Source: JALEFZ01 sp038527485
GTDB lineage: Bacteria; Bacteroidota; Bacteroidia; J057
Length of the DNA: 64,000 nucleotides
Reading direction: 5' to 3'
Assembly: GCA_038527485.1 (NCBI GenBank)
Contig: JBCBFT010000003.1
Location: forward strand, 74,492-138,491
The notes beneath the pieces are model-generated. The model saw only the letters and a list, made by a program, of their open reading frames with translations, ran no database searches and had not been told where the DNA came from. Below, piece after piece: positions 29,401 through 37,746 of this stretch; positions within the stretch are counted from its first letter, which is position 1; every line of letters starts with the position of its first letter. Both the position numbers and the translations under genes were made by a program.

Positions 29401-31303
29401 TATCGTTGAAACCACCTGGATCAGCACCTGAAATTACCTGCGTATATGCGTTCACTACATTCAATCCAGGAGAGCTGAAGTCACCAGAAGGTGTGATATC
29501 TACGACTTGGGTAGCACCGACTGCCAATGTACCAGTATTAAGGAGCGTAGAGTAGGTAGCCATATTAGGTCCGTCTACTTGGAAGAACACACCCGTTGCG
29601 TTGGCACTGAAATCAATCGGCTGTGTACCAAAGTTAGTTACTTCTACTTGTACCAATTCTGCAGGTCCGTAGCAAGCATCATCTGTAGGAGAAAGTATAG
29701 CTGATACCCCCATGTCTACAGGAAGCTGTTGAATGACATTGATATTGTCTACAAAGAAGTCGACATCCTCTGTACCACTGACGGTACCGTCATCTCCTGC
29801 AAAACCTACAACGACGACCTGCCCTGCAAAAGGACCAAGATCTACCGTATCTGTCTGCCCAGTAGCTGAGATAGTCGAAGAAGCTGTATAATTGACAAGA
29901 GGTGTGAAGGTAACCCCACAGTCTGTAGAAATGACCACACTTACGGTATCATCTGGATCCAAAGTACCTTGTGCAGTAGTGAAAAAGTCAGTCAGCGCGA
30001 TATCATACGTCATGATGGTCGTCGCCGTTGGGATGAACTGTGGACTAATGATCAACTCATTATCCAAGAATGTGCCAAATACATTAAGCACAGCAGCGGT
30101 ACCATTAGGTCCACCTGCATTGGCAAAATCTCGAGAAGTCCACGAAGAGAAGGTTCCTGAAGGAGGCGTTCCTTCTGTCTCAGACCATCCAGGCGCAATC
30201 GTAGGTAGGTTGCCCCCACTAAAGCCTGTGAAATCCACGGGCAACAAACTACCGAAGATCTTGGTAAAGTTGGCCTCCAAGGTATCATTGATGGCATTGC
30301 CGTCGTTGGCTACCGTCGTGAAGGTTTTGATGGTGTAAGAACCTGTGTTCGTCAAAACTACAGGTAGACCAAATGTGAAGTCTGCTGAGGCACCCGACGC
30401 AAGCGTTCCTGTCAATGGGCTAATCCCTGTAACGGAAGCAGCTCCTGTAATCTGGAAGTCAAGGTTGGCACCTGCTGCCAAGAGGTCGATCGCCTGTGTA
30501 CCGAAGTTGGTGACGGTAGCAACCAGATTGATCGTATCTCCAAAACAGTCAAAGTCAGGAGAGACATAAGCAGTCACACCCAAATCTACAGGAGAGATGG
30601 TGAAAGGCGTAAACTCCCAGTAGTCGTTGTCGGCATTACCTGAGCCATTCCCTGCTTGAGGGATGCTGTCATTGCCAAACTGAACGGCTGTACTCGCGTC
30701 TAACTGCACGCCCACAGTGGTCGTGAGTAAAGGCGAACCTGCGCTATACAGGTCTACAACGTACACTCTATTGGTTTTTTCTTCCAATACAATTGCGAAG
30801 TAGGAAAAACCAACTCCTCCAATTTCGTATGAGAACCACTTGATCCAGTGTTGACGATCGGGTGCTGTACCAAATGTTTTAGATACAACGCGGTCGTTTG
30901 TTCCAATCGGAGGGTTGATGGTGAACTCATCCCACATCGCCGCGATTGTAGAGTCGGGCAATAAAGCGTTGGGAAGGTCCGTGTTCGCATTGACTGGTGG
31001 CGTCGTCAGAGCTGCATTCACATCAAATGTGAGCAACCCGTTGCCTGATACTACATATTGTGTAACAGGACTGCCGAAGAAGTCAAATGGAAATGGAATA
31101 GTTGCTGGGGCTGACCAAGTGTTGGCGGCTAGACTGGCATTGAGGACGGTATCCCACGTGGCGACGCTGGCTGCATCGGTCTCCGTGTTCAGACCACCCG
31201 GATTACCAGTACCGTCCGAAAACGACACCTGATAAGAAGCTTGCCCCAATGCTGTGGTTATGGATAGTCCCAAAACCACCAGCAGGGTAAAGAAATTCCG
31301 CAT
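23468..31303 (-). CDS. Giant modular T9SS-exported adhesin-like protein, 2611 aa
   Basis: A signal peptide (about residues 1-20) precedes an N-terminal domain (about 21-230). The chain then alternates CARDB-like beta-sandwich modules, each opening with a Cys-containing start such as DACYG or DACFT and the phrase TNFGTQPID, with jelly-roll/MAM-like modules. Two of these begin GFSGGNLPTIAPGW-like near 360 and 1262. Three begin PYLEDF-like near 651, 944 and 1551, each with PCIDIS and FYYHMFG-type segments. A fourth, PYFEGFEG, is near 1845. An Ig-like stretch (CEGDSAVL) is near 2150, and PKD-like modules near 2400 and 2495 (GDGGTSS, YPDTGFYTV). The last 80 residues are a T9SS type A sorting domain with NIYPNPTED. 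It is probably a cell-surface adhesion or polymer-binding protein. No enzymatic motif is visible. Strong internal repetition may have been collapsed in assemblies. Confidence 0.85.
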   Translation of the reverse strand: MRNFFTLLVVLGLSITTALGQASYQVSFSDGTGNPGGLNTETDAASVATWDTVLNASLAANTWSAPATIPFPFDFFGSPVTQYVVSGNGLLTFDVNAALTTPPVNANTDLPNALLPDSTIAAMWDEFTINPPIGTNDRVVSKTFGTAPDRQHWIKWFSYEIGGVGFSYFAIVLEEKTNRVYVVDLYSAGSPLLTTTVGVQLDASTAVQFGNDSIPQAGNGSGNADNDYWEFTPFTISPVDLGVTAYVSPDFDCFGDTINLVATVTNFGTQAIDLLAAGANLDFQITGAASVTGISPLTGTLASGASADFTFGLPVVLTNTGSYTIKTFTTVANDGNAINDTLEANFTKIFGSLLPVDFTGFSGGNLPTIAPGWSETEGTPPSGTFSSWTSRDFANAGGPNGTAAVLNVFGTFLDNELIISPQFIPTATTIMTYDIALTDFFTTAQGTLDPDDTVSVVISTDCGVTFTPLVNYTASSTISATGQTDTVDLGPFAGQVVVVGFAGDDGTVSGTEDVDFFVDNINVIQQLPVDMGVSAILSPTDDACYGPAELVQVEVTNFGTQPIDFSANATGVFFQVDGPNMATYSTLLNTGTLAVGATQVVDITPSGDFSSPGLNVVNAYTQVISGADPGGFNDTTSVSFETVPTVVAPYLEDFELFTSSTGTTDPGTIGGGWTRDPNVSAFAWYPDAGGTPSGGTGPSVDHSTGSATGLYMYVEGSNGGQFAFLKSPCIDISALGNPSLEFYYHMFGDDMGVLTASVIDDQGDTTVVFSASGQQQSAQADPYLRAFADLSAFAGQTIQLLFTGEDGTGFETDMAIDDVNVFDLALIDFAALEFVQPDGPGCYGSAEDVIASVVNFGTPIDLATENVTINVDIAGPTNGNFNVVLNTGTVNTGDTLTELVTSVADLSTPGIYTFTLTVFTPNDADASNNSLSFTVESLPVVTAPYLEDFDLFPSSTGTGNPSNLLNGWTRTPEGTGGIFTWFPDADGTPSGGTGPLVDHTQGNATGIYLYTEASNTAQGPIAELFSPCIDLSAINAPALEFWYHMAGTNMGTLTVLGTNSGGLTVELAQFVGSQQGASADPWLLATASLDTFAGQTIQLIFRGERGNGFSSDMAIDDVRVYDLPAVDVGPAVASPLLEPMPVECFDVAEEVIASIQNFGGPLDLSVENVTVNVEITGPLAPQTFSTTVTSGNLASIATLAATVTSTADFSAGGLYDVEIIVSSANDANASNDTAVVTLENIVVPSVGSNLPPVTFDGFNGGNLPTISPGWFEIDGVDAPPIDGTTGFSSWTSTPFGNDAASPNGTAARLNIFSNFLDREWIAGPKFTVTAQSFLFYDLALTDFASTLPGTLGSDDTVMVMMSIDCGGAYFPIAIYDSSSNISNTGQIDSIDLSAFAGEEAYIAFVGDAGTVADPEDIDFFIDNINIREVLPLDMAASAITTPSGDACFTTTEDIVVEVENQGTQPIDFATDNMTVTVEVAGPNANTYSTTVTSGILASQGTQLVTVTTTADLSQGGFNDFTAYIDIVNDPNGINDTTTATVQTIPIVSIPYSEDFETFTAGNPGALANGWTRTSVQPGQFPWVPNVGGTGSGGTGPAGDHTTNFGGGVYMYTEASFPAVQGDVSTLSSPCIDLAGQTNPTLEFWYHMFGAAMGTLELDVIRVGGDTTNVFTATGQQQTSETDAWLRSQVDMTPFAGDTVILQWVGTMGSTFTSDMAIDDVRFIFSDDLTVVSVDSVNNGRQLTSTELTATNTVGATIVNVGVNPASNFPISLWVDGTVVTTDVITATIQPGDSLAHVFSGIVNLAAPGDYDIRAYTDYTIDGDNTNDTIQQIVRHVENAPVQLPYFEGFEGVTEPPLVGGTFAINGIDRFDHESFGNNGRVQFDLGFQRTGLKAASLESANIVTPDEINFLIATFNMSNFTASDSIFLDFYIANNGDEPDPNDRVWIRGSDTDAWIQFVDWTTIPNNNTYVPFTDINITKLLTDNGQAYSTSTQIRWGQEDNFPFTGPDGLNIDDIGLRKIFNFDAAATDVLAPSSGECGSDTTFFTIDITNEGFVPLTSVGVTTEVTFPDNTVQTFNNTLTPANLALLFSESESIQVGPVNTSGGGTFKVTSYTTLSTDELNANDTVMAEVDFKPSIPPIVSVSEPVCEGDSAVLTVAPEDGAIFVLYDSPTDSVGLDTGDVFTVGPITTADTFYVGDVGSQGKVGAVDSTIGPGSYYFFFPDGLLFDVQQSIVLQDVRVYPDADTGTFVVNLVDGGGVVVESDTIPFGGTVTDTVLTLNWSINPGSYSINLDGSVLPGGVWRNQAGGAYPYSVPGVVDITGPINNLAGFYYFFYNWTVVVPPCPRDRREVVVAPTPVASAAFMADTSAGNLQAAFTDMSSGADSIRFEFGDGGTSSMSNPVYTYPDTGFYTVTLIAFSPCGNDTTTEEIFVSCNFPTAGFAASLDPDPTNLDLKWNFVSTSGNADSTFYTIDVNGTPTDIPGPNASFTFPGSGQYTVTITSFNICDTVTSTQTINVVQVGLDALIESGSLNIYPNPTEDILFLDMALLQTLDLNLEVVDMRGKKVYGTSYESVNGAFSHRFDLSDLAKGVYLLKIQVGDQVMTQKVQVE

Positions 31304-31686
31304 AGTGTTAAGGCTTAGGTTACGAAATAAATTGCACAGTTATCAAATCATTATGGAATATATAAATATATGCGTATTTCTCAAACTGCGGATCTTTGAA
31401 TTTTTCAAATTCACCCAATTTTCCTAAGCGGAGGGAATACCAAAAAGGGGCAGATATCGGGAAAAGATTAGAAGAAGGATAAGCCCTGATAATGAGGCAA
31501 GAAAGATGATTTTTAAGGTTGTTTTTAGAGAGGAAAATAATAAAAATAGAATATTTATTCCAGATAAAAAGGTAGATAATTTTAAGGGAAGATTATATTA
31601 AATTTCTAATGAATTGACTTAACATTTTTTTGATATAAATAGTAATTTTATCTTTTGATTTTAGACGAAAAGTAGGAAAAAAATAC
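31304..31686. other. AT-rich intergenic region upstream of the 2611-aa gene
   Basis: About 380 bp without a gene between two minus-strand genes. It is strongly AT-rich from 31500 onward and should hold the promoter of the 2611-aa gene and the end of the formimidoyltransferase transcript. I see no clear TAnnTTTG box, hairpin or repeat. Confidence 0.5.
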
Positions 31687-32688
31687 CTACAATTTCAACT
31701 GATATTCAAGGATCTTTTGGGAGGGATCAAATAAGTCAAATTCACTAAGTCCTAGTTGGTCGATCGCCCTTCGAATCAGCGACTCTTCTGACTGATTTTC
31801 CTGTTTTTCATAGTATTTTCCCGCAGCGATCAATACTTTTTTAGGAATCATACCAATGATTTCAGAACCTCGAACTCTAATCCCCCTTTTGTGTGCTTCC
31901 TTTTTTACCTCCTCAAATACCCTATGTACTGGAGTGGCCCCAAGATCCGTCACGTTGGTGGAAACTTGTGCCAAACCAAACTCATCTACATACCAACCGA
32001 TCGCTTTGACTCCTTTACAAGTTCCAGCGACACGATGCTTGACCCCATTTTTCTGGATGATTTTTCCGCTCTCTCTGATCTCTCTCGCAATTTCTTTCGC
32101 CAGAGACGTATTTTGGGTGTCTAAATGGATGTTGTAAGCAATGAGAAAGTCTCTCACTCCGATGACAGTCTGCCCCGCTTGTGGATGGAAGCGCTGAGGT
32201 CCAGCATCGGGTTTCCATTCCTCCTGTAGCATTTTGGCTTGAAATCCTTCGTATCCCCCTTTTCTGATGAATGCTAAGTTTTGTCTTTCAGGTGTAAGGG
32301 CAGATTTTTCATAGAAATAGACGGGAATATCCAATTCGTTCCCCACTCTGTGTCCCAGTTTCTCTACGTAAGGCAGCACCTCTTCGAAGCTAATACCTTG
32401 GATTGGAACCAATGGACATACATCTGTCGCCCCCATACGTGGATGGGTCCCGCTTTGTGTAGACATATCGATCCGCTTGCTGGCCTCTTTGATTCCCCGA
32501 AAAGCGGCTTCGATGACTCGGTCAGGAGCGCCTGCAAAGGTCATGACCGTGCGGTTTGCAGAATATCCCATGTCTACATGCATGAGTTTGACACCCTCTA
32601 CTCCACGGATCGCTGCTGCAATCTGATCGATTACTTCCTGATTTTGTCCTTCGCTGAAATTGGGGATACACTCGATGATGGGTTGCAT
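31687..32688 (-). CDS. ftcD: Glutamate formimidoyltransferase
   Basis: Transfers the formimino group between formiminoglutamate and tetrahydrofolate in histidine degradation. The N-terminal signature IIECIPNFSEGQ is immediately after the start, followed by DMGYSANRTVMTFAG near 40 and the RMGATDVCPLVP segment near 105 that forms the folate site. At about 333 residues it contains only the transferase (both N and C subdomains) and lacks the cyclodeaminase domain of the animal enzyme, as usual in bacteria. Starts at 32694 (MYMQPII) and 32688 (MQPII) are both possible. No other histidine-utilisation gene is in the window. A terminator-like hairpin for kbl sits directly upstream. Confidence 0.92.
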   Translation of the reverse strand: MQPIIECIPNFSEGQNQEVIDQIAAAIRGVEGVKLMHVDMGYSANRTVMTFAGAPDRVIEAAFRGIKEASKRIDMSTQSGTHPRMGATDVCPLVPIQGISFEEVLPYVEKLGHRVGNELDIPVYFYEKSALTPERQNLAFIRKGGYEGFQAKMLQEEWKPDAGPQRFHPQAGQTVIGVRDFLIAYNIHLDTQNTSLAKEIAREIRESGKIIQKNGVKHRVAGTCKGVKAIGWYVDEFGLAQVSTNVTDLGATPVHRVFEEVKKEAHKRGIRVRGSEIIGMIPKKVLIAAGKYYEKQENQSEESLIRRAIDQLGLSEFDLFDPSQKILEYQLKL

Positions 32689-32705
32689 GTACAATGATAA
32701 AGAAA

Positions 32706-32736
32706 AAAGGGAAATAGAATGGCTCCATTTCCCTTT
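32706..32736 (-). terminator. Terminator after kbl
   Basis: AAAGGGAAAT and ATTTCCCTTT are a perfect 10-bp inverted repeat with an 11-base loop. On the minus strand the stem is followed by TTTCTTT. It separates kbl from the formimidoyltransferase gene, whose start is 12-18 bp further on, so it could also act as a leader hairpin of that gene. Confidence 0.7.
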
Positions 32737-32757
32737 CGATTGTATACGATTACATGC

Positions 32758-33957
32758 TTAAGCAGGCTGTTTCAAGACGTTAAGCTCCTGACCTACAGCG
32801 ATAAATGCCCTAATTGCTTTATTCAAATGTACTTTGTCATGGGCAGCAGAAAGCTGTACACGGATACGTGCCTCTCCTTTAGGTACTACAGGATAGAAAA
32901 AGCCGATGACATAGATCCCTCTCGCCAACAGCTTATCTGCAAACTCTTGCGCTAGCGGAGCATCGTATAGCATGACGGGGACAATGGCGTGTGTACCAGG
33001 TTTCAAATCAAAACCTGCTGCTGTCATTTTCTCACGGAAATAAGTGGTATTTTCCTCTAACTTATCTCGCAGCTCGGTCGTCTCAGAGAGCATATCTAGC
33101 ACGGCGATACTCGCTCCTACAATCGATGGAGCCAATGTATTACTGAATAGATAGGGTCTAGAACGCTGACGCAACATCTCGATGATCTCTTTTCTGCCAG
33201 AGGTAAATCCGCCCGAAGCTCCGCCAAGTGCCTTACCTAATGTGCCTGTGATGATGTCTACACGACCGATGACGTCACAGTGCTCGATCGTCCCGCGCCC
33301 TGTGGCACCTACAAATCCTGTGGCATGGCATTCGTCGACCATGACGAGGGCGTTATACTGATCGGCCAAGTCACAGATTTTGTCAAGCTGTGCGAGGGTT
33401 CCATCCATGGAGAATACACCATCTGTGACAATGACACGTGTACGTGCATCTTGGCTATCTTTGAGCTGCTTTTCTAGATCGGCCATGTCATTGTGTTTGT
33501 AGCGATAGCGTGCAGCTTTGCACAGTCGGACGCCGTCGATGATAGAGGCGTGGTTCAGCTGATCAGAAATGATGGCGTCCTCTTTGGTGAGTAGCGGCTC
33601 AAATACACCTCCATTTGCATCAAAGGCAGCTGCGTAGAGAATAGTATCCTCTGTGCCCAAGAAGGTGGAAAGTTTGGCTTCTAGCTCTTTGTGGATGTCC
33701 TGTGTCCCACAAATAAAACGAACGGAAGACATGCCATAACCGTGCGTATCAATGGTTTTATGTGCCGCTTCTATGACCTTGGGATGTGAAGAAAGTCCAA
33801 GATAATTATTGGCACAGAAATTCAGGACTTCCTCTCCTGTAGAGACCGAGATCTCCGCAGCTTGTGGTCCAGTGATGACACGCTCGCGCTTAAATAAACC
33901 CGCAGCATCAATTTCTGCGATCTCACTTTGAAGACGTTCAATGAATTTGTTATCCAT
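32758..33957 (-). CDS. kbl: Glycine C-acetyltransferase (2-amino-3-ketobutyrate CoA ligase)
   Basis: PLP-dependent alpha-oxoamine synthase that splits 2-amino-3-oxobutyrate with CoA to glycine and acetyl-CoA, the second step of threonine breakdown. The PLP-binding Lys is at residue 242 in TGTLGKALGGASGG; DECHATG at 208-214 provides the PLP-pairing Asp and His. NNYLGLSSHPKV near 50 and SVRFICGTQDIHKELE near 78 are typical of Kbl and separate it from KAS or BioF enzymes. Length 399 is standard. The partner threonine dehydrogenase is not in the window. A terminator follows. Confidence 0.93.
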   Translation of the reverse strand: MDNKFIERLQSEIAEIDAAGLFKRERVITGPQAAEISVSTGEEVLNFCANNYLGLSSHPKVIEAAHKTIDTHGYGMSSVRFICGTQDIHKELEAKLSTFLGTEDTILYAAAFDANGGVFEPLLTKEDAIISDQLNHASIIDGVRLCKAARYRYKHNDMADLEKQLKDSQDARTRVIVTDGVFSMDGTLAQLDKICDLADQYNALVMVDECHATGFVGATGRGTIEHCDVIGRVDIITGTLGKALGGASGGFTSGRKEIIEMLRQRSRPYLFSNTLAPSIVGASIAVLDMLSETTELRDKLEENTTYFREKMTAAGFDLKPGTHAIVPVMLYDAPLAQEFADKLLARGIYVIGFFYPVVPKGEARIRVQLSAAHDKVHLNKAIRAFIAVGQELNVLKQPA

Positions 33958-34285
33958 GAAAGTTGAATTTGTAGTCCGTATTTATAGTTTTTATGAGCAA
34001 AAAGCCTGATAGCACTTGAGCGATACAACGTACATACGATGTTCGCTGTTTAGCCTACTATATACAACAGACTTATCTGCTTCATTTTTCGCAAATAATA
34101 AGCAAAAACCAATCCGAAGGCAATCGGAAAGATGAGATCGTCAAGTTACTGATGACAATCAGGCGTGTAAAATGTTTCTTTCAAGAAGATCCAGTAAAGC
34201 CACGAGCATAAAATCAGATAGTAAAATCTGCTTTTCACTGAGTGTATGGTTTGAGCATTCTTGAGTATCAACTTATGCCACAGAA
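33958..34285. other. Intergenic region upstream of kbl
   Basis: About 330 bp between kbl and the 3' end of the 508-aa gene, both on the minus strand. It must hold the kbl promoter. I found no clear promoter box, repeat or RNA gene. Confidence 0.5.
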
Positions 34286-35812
34286 CTACGAAACGGCTTG
34301 GAGTGCCTTATTACACAGCAGTTGATAATAGCTGTACTCGGGATTGAGTTTGGATTGAAGATACAATTCGTAGAGTATGATTTGATTGTCCCCAATTTCT
34401 GAAGGTGGATAAGCTTCTGTGAAATTACGCAGCGCGGCTTTGAGGAATACTTTCTTTCCTTCGACGGCGGCAGTATTCATGCGGAGCAGAATCTCTAGAA
34501 ATTTGGTGGTTTTTTCATAGAATTCATCCTTGAGCAGATTACGGAAACTCCTCCTGATAGACTTTGCGGTATCCGCTACTTGCTTGTGTTGGCCTGCTTC
34601 ATAGAAATTGACCACACGAAATATCTGTACAAAGAGTCGGATTTCAGCATCTAGTTTAGAGAAATGGCTGTGTTTGATCAAACGATTGAGGGTAAGAATC
34701 GCCTTTTCGTAATCTTGCTTACTGAAATATTGATCTGCTTGGCTTATGAGCAGGAAGACTTCTGGTGTGCCATTTTTGAGGATCTCTTTTTGGAGAAAGG
34801 CCTCGTCTAGCACGGCTTGCGCTTCGTCTATGCGACGCGCCAGTTTGAGTGCAAAGACTTTATTGGCATAGAAGTGGAAAGCAAACTCGTTGAAATTTTG
34901 CCTGTGGTACATATCCAGCTCTTCACAGAATATTTCTAATTCCTTGAGTGCTTGTTCCAAACGCAGAAGTTTCAACAGAGAGTTGATTCTGAATATGCGA
35001 AGACGTAGCCTCGTGGTATGATTGTCTTCACTGAATAGATTTTCGGATTCAAAATCGTCTAATGTCGCCTGCGCATAGTCGGCAAGTTCTCGGTAGGCTC
35101 CTTTTTGGATCAAGATAGGAGCGACCGTATTCATGATCATGATTTTGCCTGAAGCTGAGCGAAAAATCTGCGCATGTTCTTCCAGTTGTGCCTTGATTTG
35201 TTCAAGGGTATCAATAACAGAAGAGCTTCGTTTGCTACGTGCATAGTTACGTCGAGAAAGCTCTTGCGTAATGGTTCCCAGCACTTCACTATTTGCACGG
35301 AGTATTTCGATCTTCTTCTGATTTTCCCGACGTCGGTGGATGATACTCTCTATGTCAATTTCATGATGAGTGGCGAGTTTGACCATTTCCGCATACACAA
35401 CTTCGAGTACGTTGAATTGGTCTTGATCCAGTCCTACTTTCTCCGCCTTCTTCAGCTGATAAAAAGCTTCTCTGTACAAGCCTCGTTCTCGAAAGAGCAT
35501 GGAAAGCTGAATATTGGATAACGCTTCTATCGAATTTTTATAGTTGAAATGATAGAAGAGGAGGCTTTTTTCGAGATTTTGAAGGAGTTTATTCCTCAGG
35601 CGATAATAGGAATTTTTCGCCTTGGAATCGGTACTGCCATAAAGAGAAGCAATGACGACGGGTTCTGTAGTTTTGAAGTCACCTGTCCTGATTGCATCAA
35701 AGAGGATGAGCAACTTTTTTTCTTCGTCTGCTTTGAATCTGTTAGACAGAATTTTGAACCTGCGAACTTCATCGCTGGTCAGGTTTTCTATAATGCGTTC
35801 AAGAATATCCAC
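34286..35812 (-). CDS. All-helical protein of unknown function (TPR-like)
   Basis: The protein has 508 residues, almost entirely predicted alpha-helical with regular spacing of Leu, Ala, Tyr and charged residues, like a tetratricopeptide-type solenoid. Examples are REAFYQLKKAEKVGLDQDQF near 115 and DQYFSKQDYEKAILTLNRLI near 365. The N-terminal 70 residues (LTSDEVRRFKILSNRF and KNSYYRLRNKLLQNLEKSLL) look like a separate helical bundle. The start is GTG at 35812; no in-frame ATG exists upstream before a stop. No catalytic motif is seen. Such proteins in Bacteroidota are uncharacterised; a scaffold role is inference. The gene is flanked by 178 bp of AT-rich sequence upstream. Confidence 0.75.
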   Translation of the reverse strand: MDILERIIENLTSDEVRRFKILSNRFKADEEKKLLILFDAIRTGDFKTTEPVVIASLYGSTDSKAKNSYYRLRNKLLQNLEKSLLFYHFNYKNSIEALSNIQLSMLFRERGLYREAFYQLKKAEKVGLDQDQFNVLEVVYAEMVKLATHHEIDIESIIHRRRENQKKIEILRANSEVLGTITQELSRRNYARSKRSSSVIDTLEQIKAQLEEHAQIFRSASGKIMIMNTVAPILIQKGAYRELADYAQATLDDFESENLFSEDNHTTRLRLRIFRINSLLKLLRLEQALKELEIFCEELDMYHRQNFNEFAFHFYANKVFALKLARRIDEAQAVLDEAFLQKEILKNGTPEVFLLISQADQYFSKQDYEKAILTLNRLIKHSHFSKLDAEIRLFVQIFRVVNFYEAGQHKQVADTAKSIRRSFRNLLKDEFYEKTTKFLEILLRMNTAAVEGKKVFLKAALRNFTEAYPPSEIGDNQIILYELYLQSKLNPEYSYYQLLCNKALQAVS

Positions 35813-35990
35813 CGAGCAAGTTTTGTTGGCATACTGGACTTGTATAAATATATAATAAATTCTGTTTCATCCTAGCGCATCTTTCATATAAACCTATCGT
35901 TCTCAAAAATAGTAAGTCCGATAATGGAAATATTCTGTCCAAATTATTGTTTATCAGTATAATAATGTATAGCAAATTGCAAAACGCGAA

Positions 35991-36770
35991 TTAGCGCTTT
36001 AAAGGGGTAAGACTTGATTCTTTTGCGGCTTGGGTAGTCAACTCATGTGCTTTCTCTTTTCCGAGATAGGAGTCGATCACATAATGGACCAGATAAAGTG
36101 CAGGCGTAAGTGCTACGGCAACTAGAAATTTATAAATATAATTCACGATTCCGACTGCCAAGAATAAAGACAAAGGCCAAGTACCTGGAAGGTAAAAAGC
36201 GACACCTAGTACAATGAAACTATCGATGAGCTGAGAGATCAATGTGGAACCTGTTGCGCGAAACCAGAGCATCTTTTCACCTGTGAATCGACGCAAATAA
36301 TGGAAGGCATAAACATCTGTAATCTGTCCGACCAAAAATGCGACCAGTGACCCTAGAATAATGAGGAGGCCTTGTCCCATGATTGATTCGTAGGCCACTT
36401 CTATAGAAGGCTTGATCTCTGGATAGCTCCCAAGCCAAAAGTCTGCGGGAGGGACCCACATAGAAAGAAAAATCATCAAAAAGGCATAGGAAATCAAGGC
36501 TGCTGTGAGGTAGGAAAGGAGCTGTACGCCTTTTCGTCCGTAGTACTCGTTGATGATGTCAGTCATCACAAATACGACAGGCCATAGGAGAACCCCAGCT
36601 GTCATATTGAAGGACATGCCCTCTTGCCCAAACAAAGAAAGATTGGCCGGGTCTAGGCCGAATATTTTTTCAACGGAGAATAACTTTGTTCCAATGATTT
36701 CTGCGATCAGGGCATTGGTCACAAAGAAGCCACCTAGGATGATGAAGAGGATATTTTCTTTCTTAAACAT
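35991..36770 (-). CDS. Queuosine precursor transporter (YhhQ/VUT family)
   Basis: A 259-residue inner-membrane protein with about six membrane segments. The family signature at the N-terminus is present: FFVTNALIAEIIGTKLF, then MTDIINEYYGRKGVQLLSYL near 68, and IGQIT-type VGQITDVYAFHYLRR near 148, with FRATGSTLISQLIDSFIVLGVAF near 170. Members import preQ0 or preQ1, precursors of the tRNA nucleoside queuosine. QueA, a downstream enzyme, is encoded at 57736-58788. The gene overlaps the 3' end of rnz by 8 bp and is probably translated from the same mRNA. Confidence 0.9.
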   Translation of the reverse strand: MFKKENILFIILGGFFVTNALIAEIIGTKLFSVEKIFGLDPANLSLFGQEGMSFNMTAGVLLWPVVFVMTDIINEYYGRKGVQLLSYLTAALISYAFLMIFLSMWVPPADFWLGSYPEIKPSIEVAYESIMGQGLLIILGSLVAFLVGQITDVYAFHYLRRFTGEKMLWFRATGSTLISQLIDSFIVLGVAFYLPGTWPLSLFLAVGIVNYIYKFLVAVALTPALYLVHYVIDSYLGKEKAHELTTQAAKESSLTPLKR

Positions 36771-37704
36771 AGGCTTTTGCCAAGTCTTTTAGGTTGAAAA
36801 CCTGTCCCTCACGTGCGGCTTCTACTTCGGGGAATATGCGCTGTGCTTCTGCAACAAGGGGAGCTAGATCCCTATATCTAGCCGAAAAGTGTCCTAAGAG
36901 AAGCTTTTTAACGCGTGCGTCTTTGGCGATTTTTGCAGCTTCTTTTGCTGTGCTATGATATGTTTCATCTGCGCGCGCTTTGAGCGCATGTAAGAAAGTA
37001 GATTCGTGATATAGAAGAAGCGAATCCTTGATATGATCTACAATGGCAGGATTGTACCGCGTATCTGAGCAGTAGGCATAAGATAGCGGATGATCCGCAG
37101 GAGCTAACACCTCTTCAGGAGAAATCTGCCTCCCATCTTCTAAGGTCACTACATTTCCTTGCTTCAACAAGGGGAAATAGTTGTTGGGAATTTCGAGTGA
37201 TTTTGCCTTATAAAAATCGAATTTAGGTTTCTTATTGACTTCCTTAAAGAGAAATCCACGTGAAAAGATTCTATGTTCCAAAGGTAGTAGGGAAACCGAG
37301 TACTTGTCCGTCTCGTGGATGACGTCGCCTACATCAAAATCTTCTGTGGGAATAAATTCTAGTGGATAGGTGAGATAGCTATGGGTTTGGGAGAAAACCA
37401 GATCTAGAATGTCCTTCAGACCAGATGGGGCAAAAAGTTTGAGGGGGAAATTGCGTTCGTAGATGCTCATCGAGCTGAGTAGACCTGGCACACCCAACAC
37501 ATGGTCCCCATGCAAGTGCGAAATAAAAATCGCATCCAATCTAGAGAACTTCACGCGTTGACGAATCATCTGGATTTGCGTACCTTCGCCACAGTCCACG
37601 AGGTGATGACGATCATTGATCGTGACCACCTGAGCAGAGGGCAGGCGGGAATTGGTAGGAATTGCTGCGCTCGTTCCCAGTATACGGACTTCGAATACAC
37701 TCAC
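36763..37704 (-). CDS. rnz: Ribonuclease Z (tRNA 3'-processing endonuclease)
   Basis: Metallo-beta-lactamase-fold RNase that cuts off the 3' trailer of tRNA precursors. The zinc motif HLHGDH is at residues 63-68. GTSAAIPTNSRLPSA near the N-terminus, DCGEGTQIQM near 37 and LLLYHESTFL near 232 followed by HSTAKEAA near 250 and LLGHFSARY near 270 are all conserved RNase Z segments. The 313-residue size matches the short form. It is followed by the overlapping queuosine-precursor transporter gene; linkage of two tRNA-maturation genes may be functional. Confidence 0.94.
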   Translation of the reverse strand: MSVFEVRILGTSAAIPTNSRLPSAQVVTINDRHHLVDCGEGTQIQMIRQRVKFSRLDAIFISHLHGDHVLGVPGLLSSMSIYERNFPLKLFAPSGLKDILDLVFSQTHSYLTYPLEFIPTEDFDVGDVIHETDKYSVSLLPLEHRIFSRGFLFKEVNKKPKFDFYKAKSLEIPNNYFPLLKQGNVVTLEDGRQISPEEVLAPADHPLSYAYCSDTRYNPAIVDHIKDSLLLYHESTFLHALKARADETYHSTAKEAAKIAKDARVKKLLLGHFSARYRDLAPLVAEAQRIFPEVEAAREGQVFNLKDLAKAYV

Positions 37705-37746
37705 AGGGGATAGGGTATCTGATACAAGAAAATGGGTTTTGATTAC

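Noticed and set aside
23703..31232. Many plus-strand open frames opposite the 2611-aa gene
   Set aside because: They are antisense shadows of a repetitive coding gene, with no family resemblance and mixed frames.
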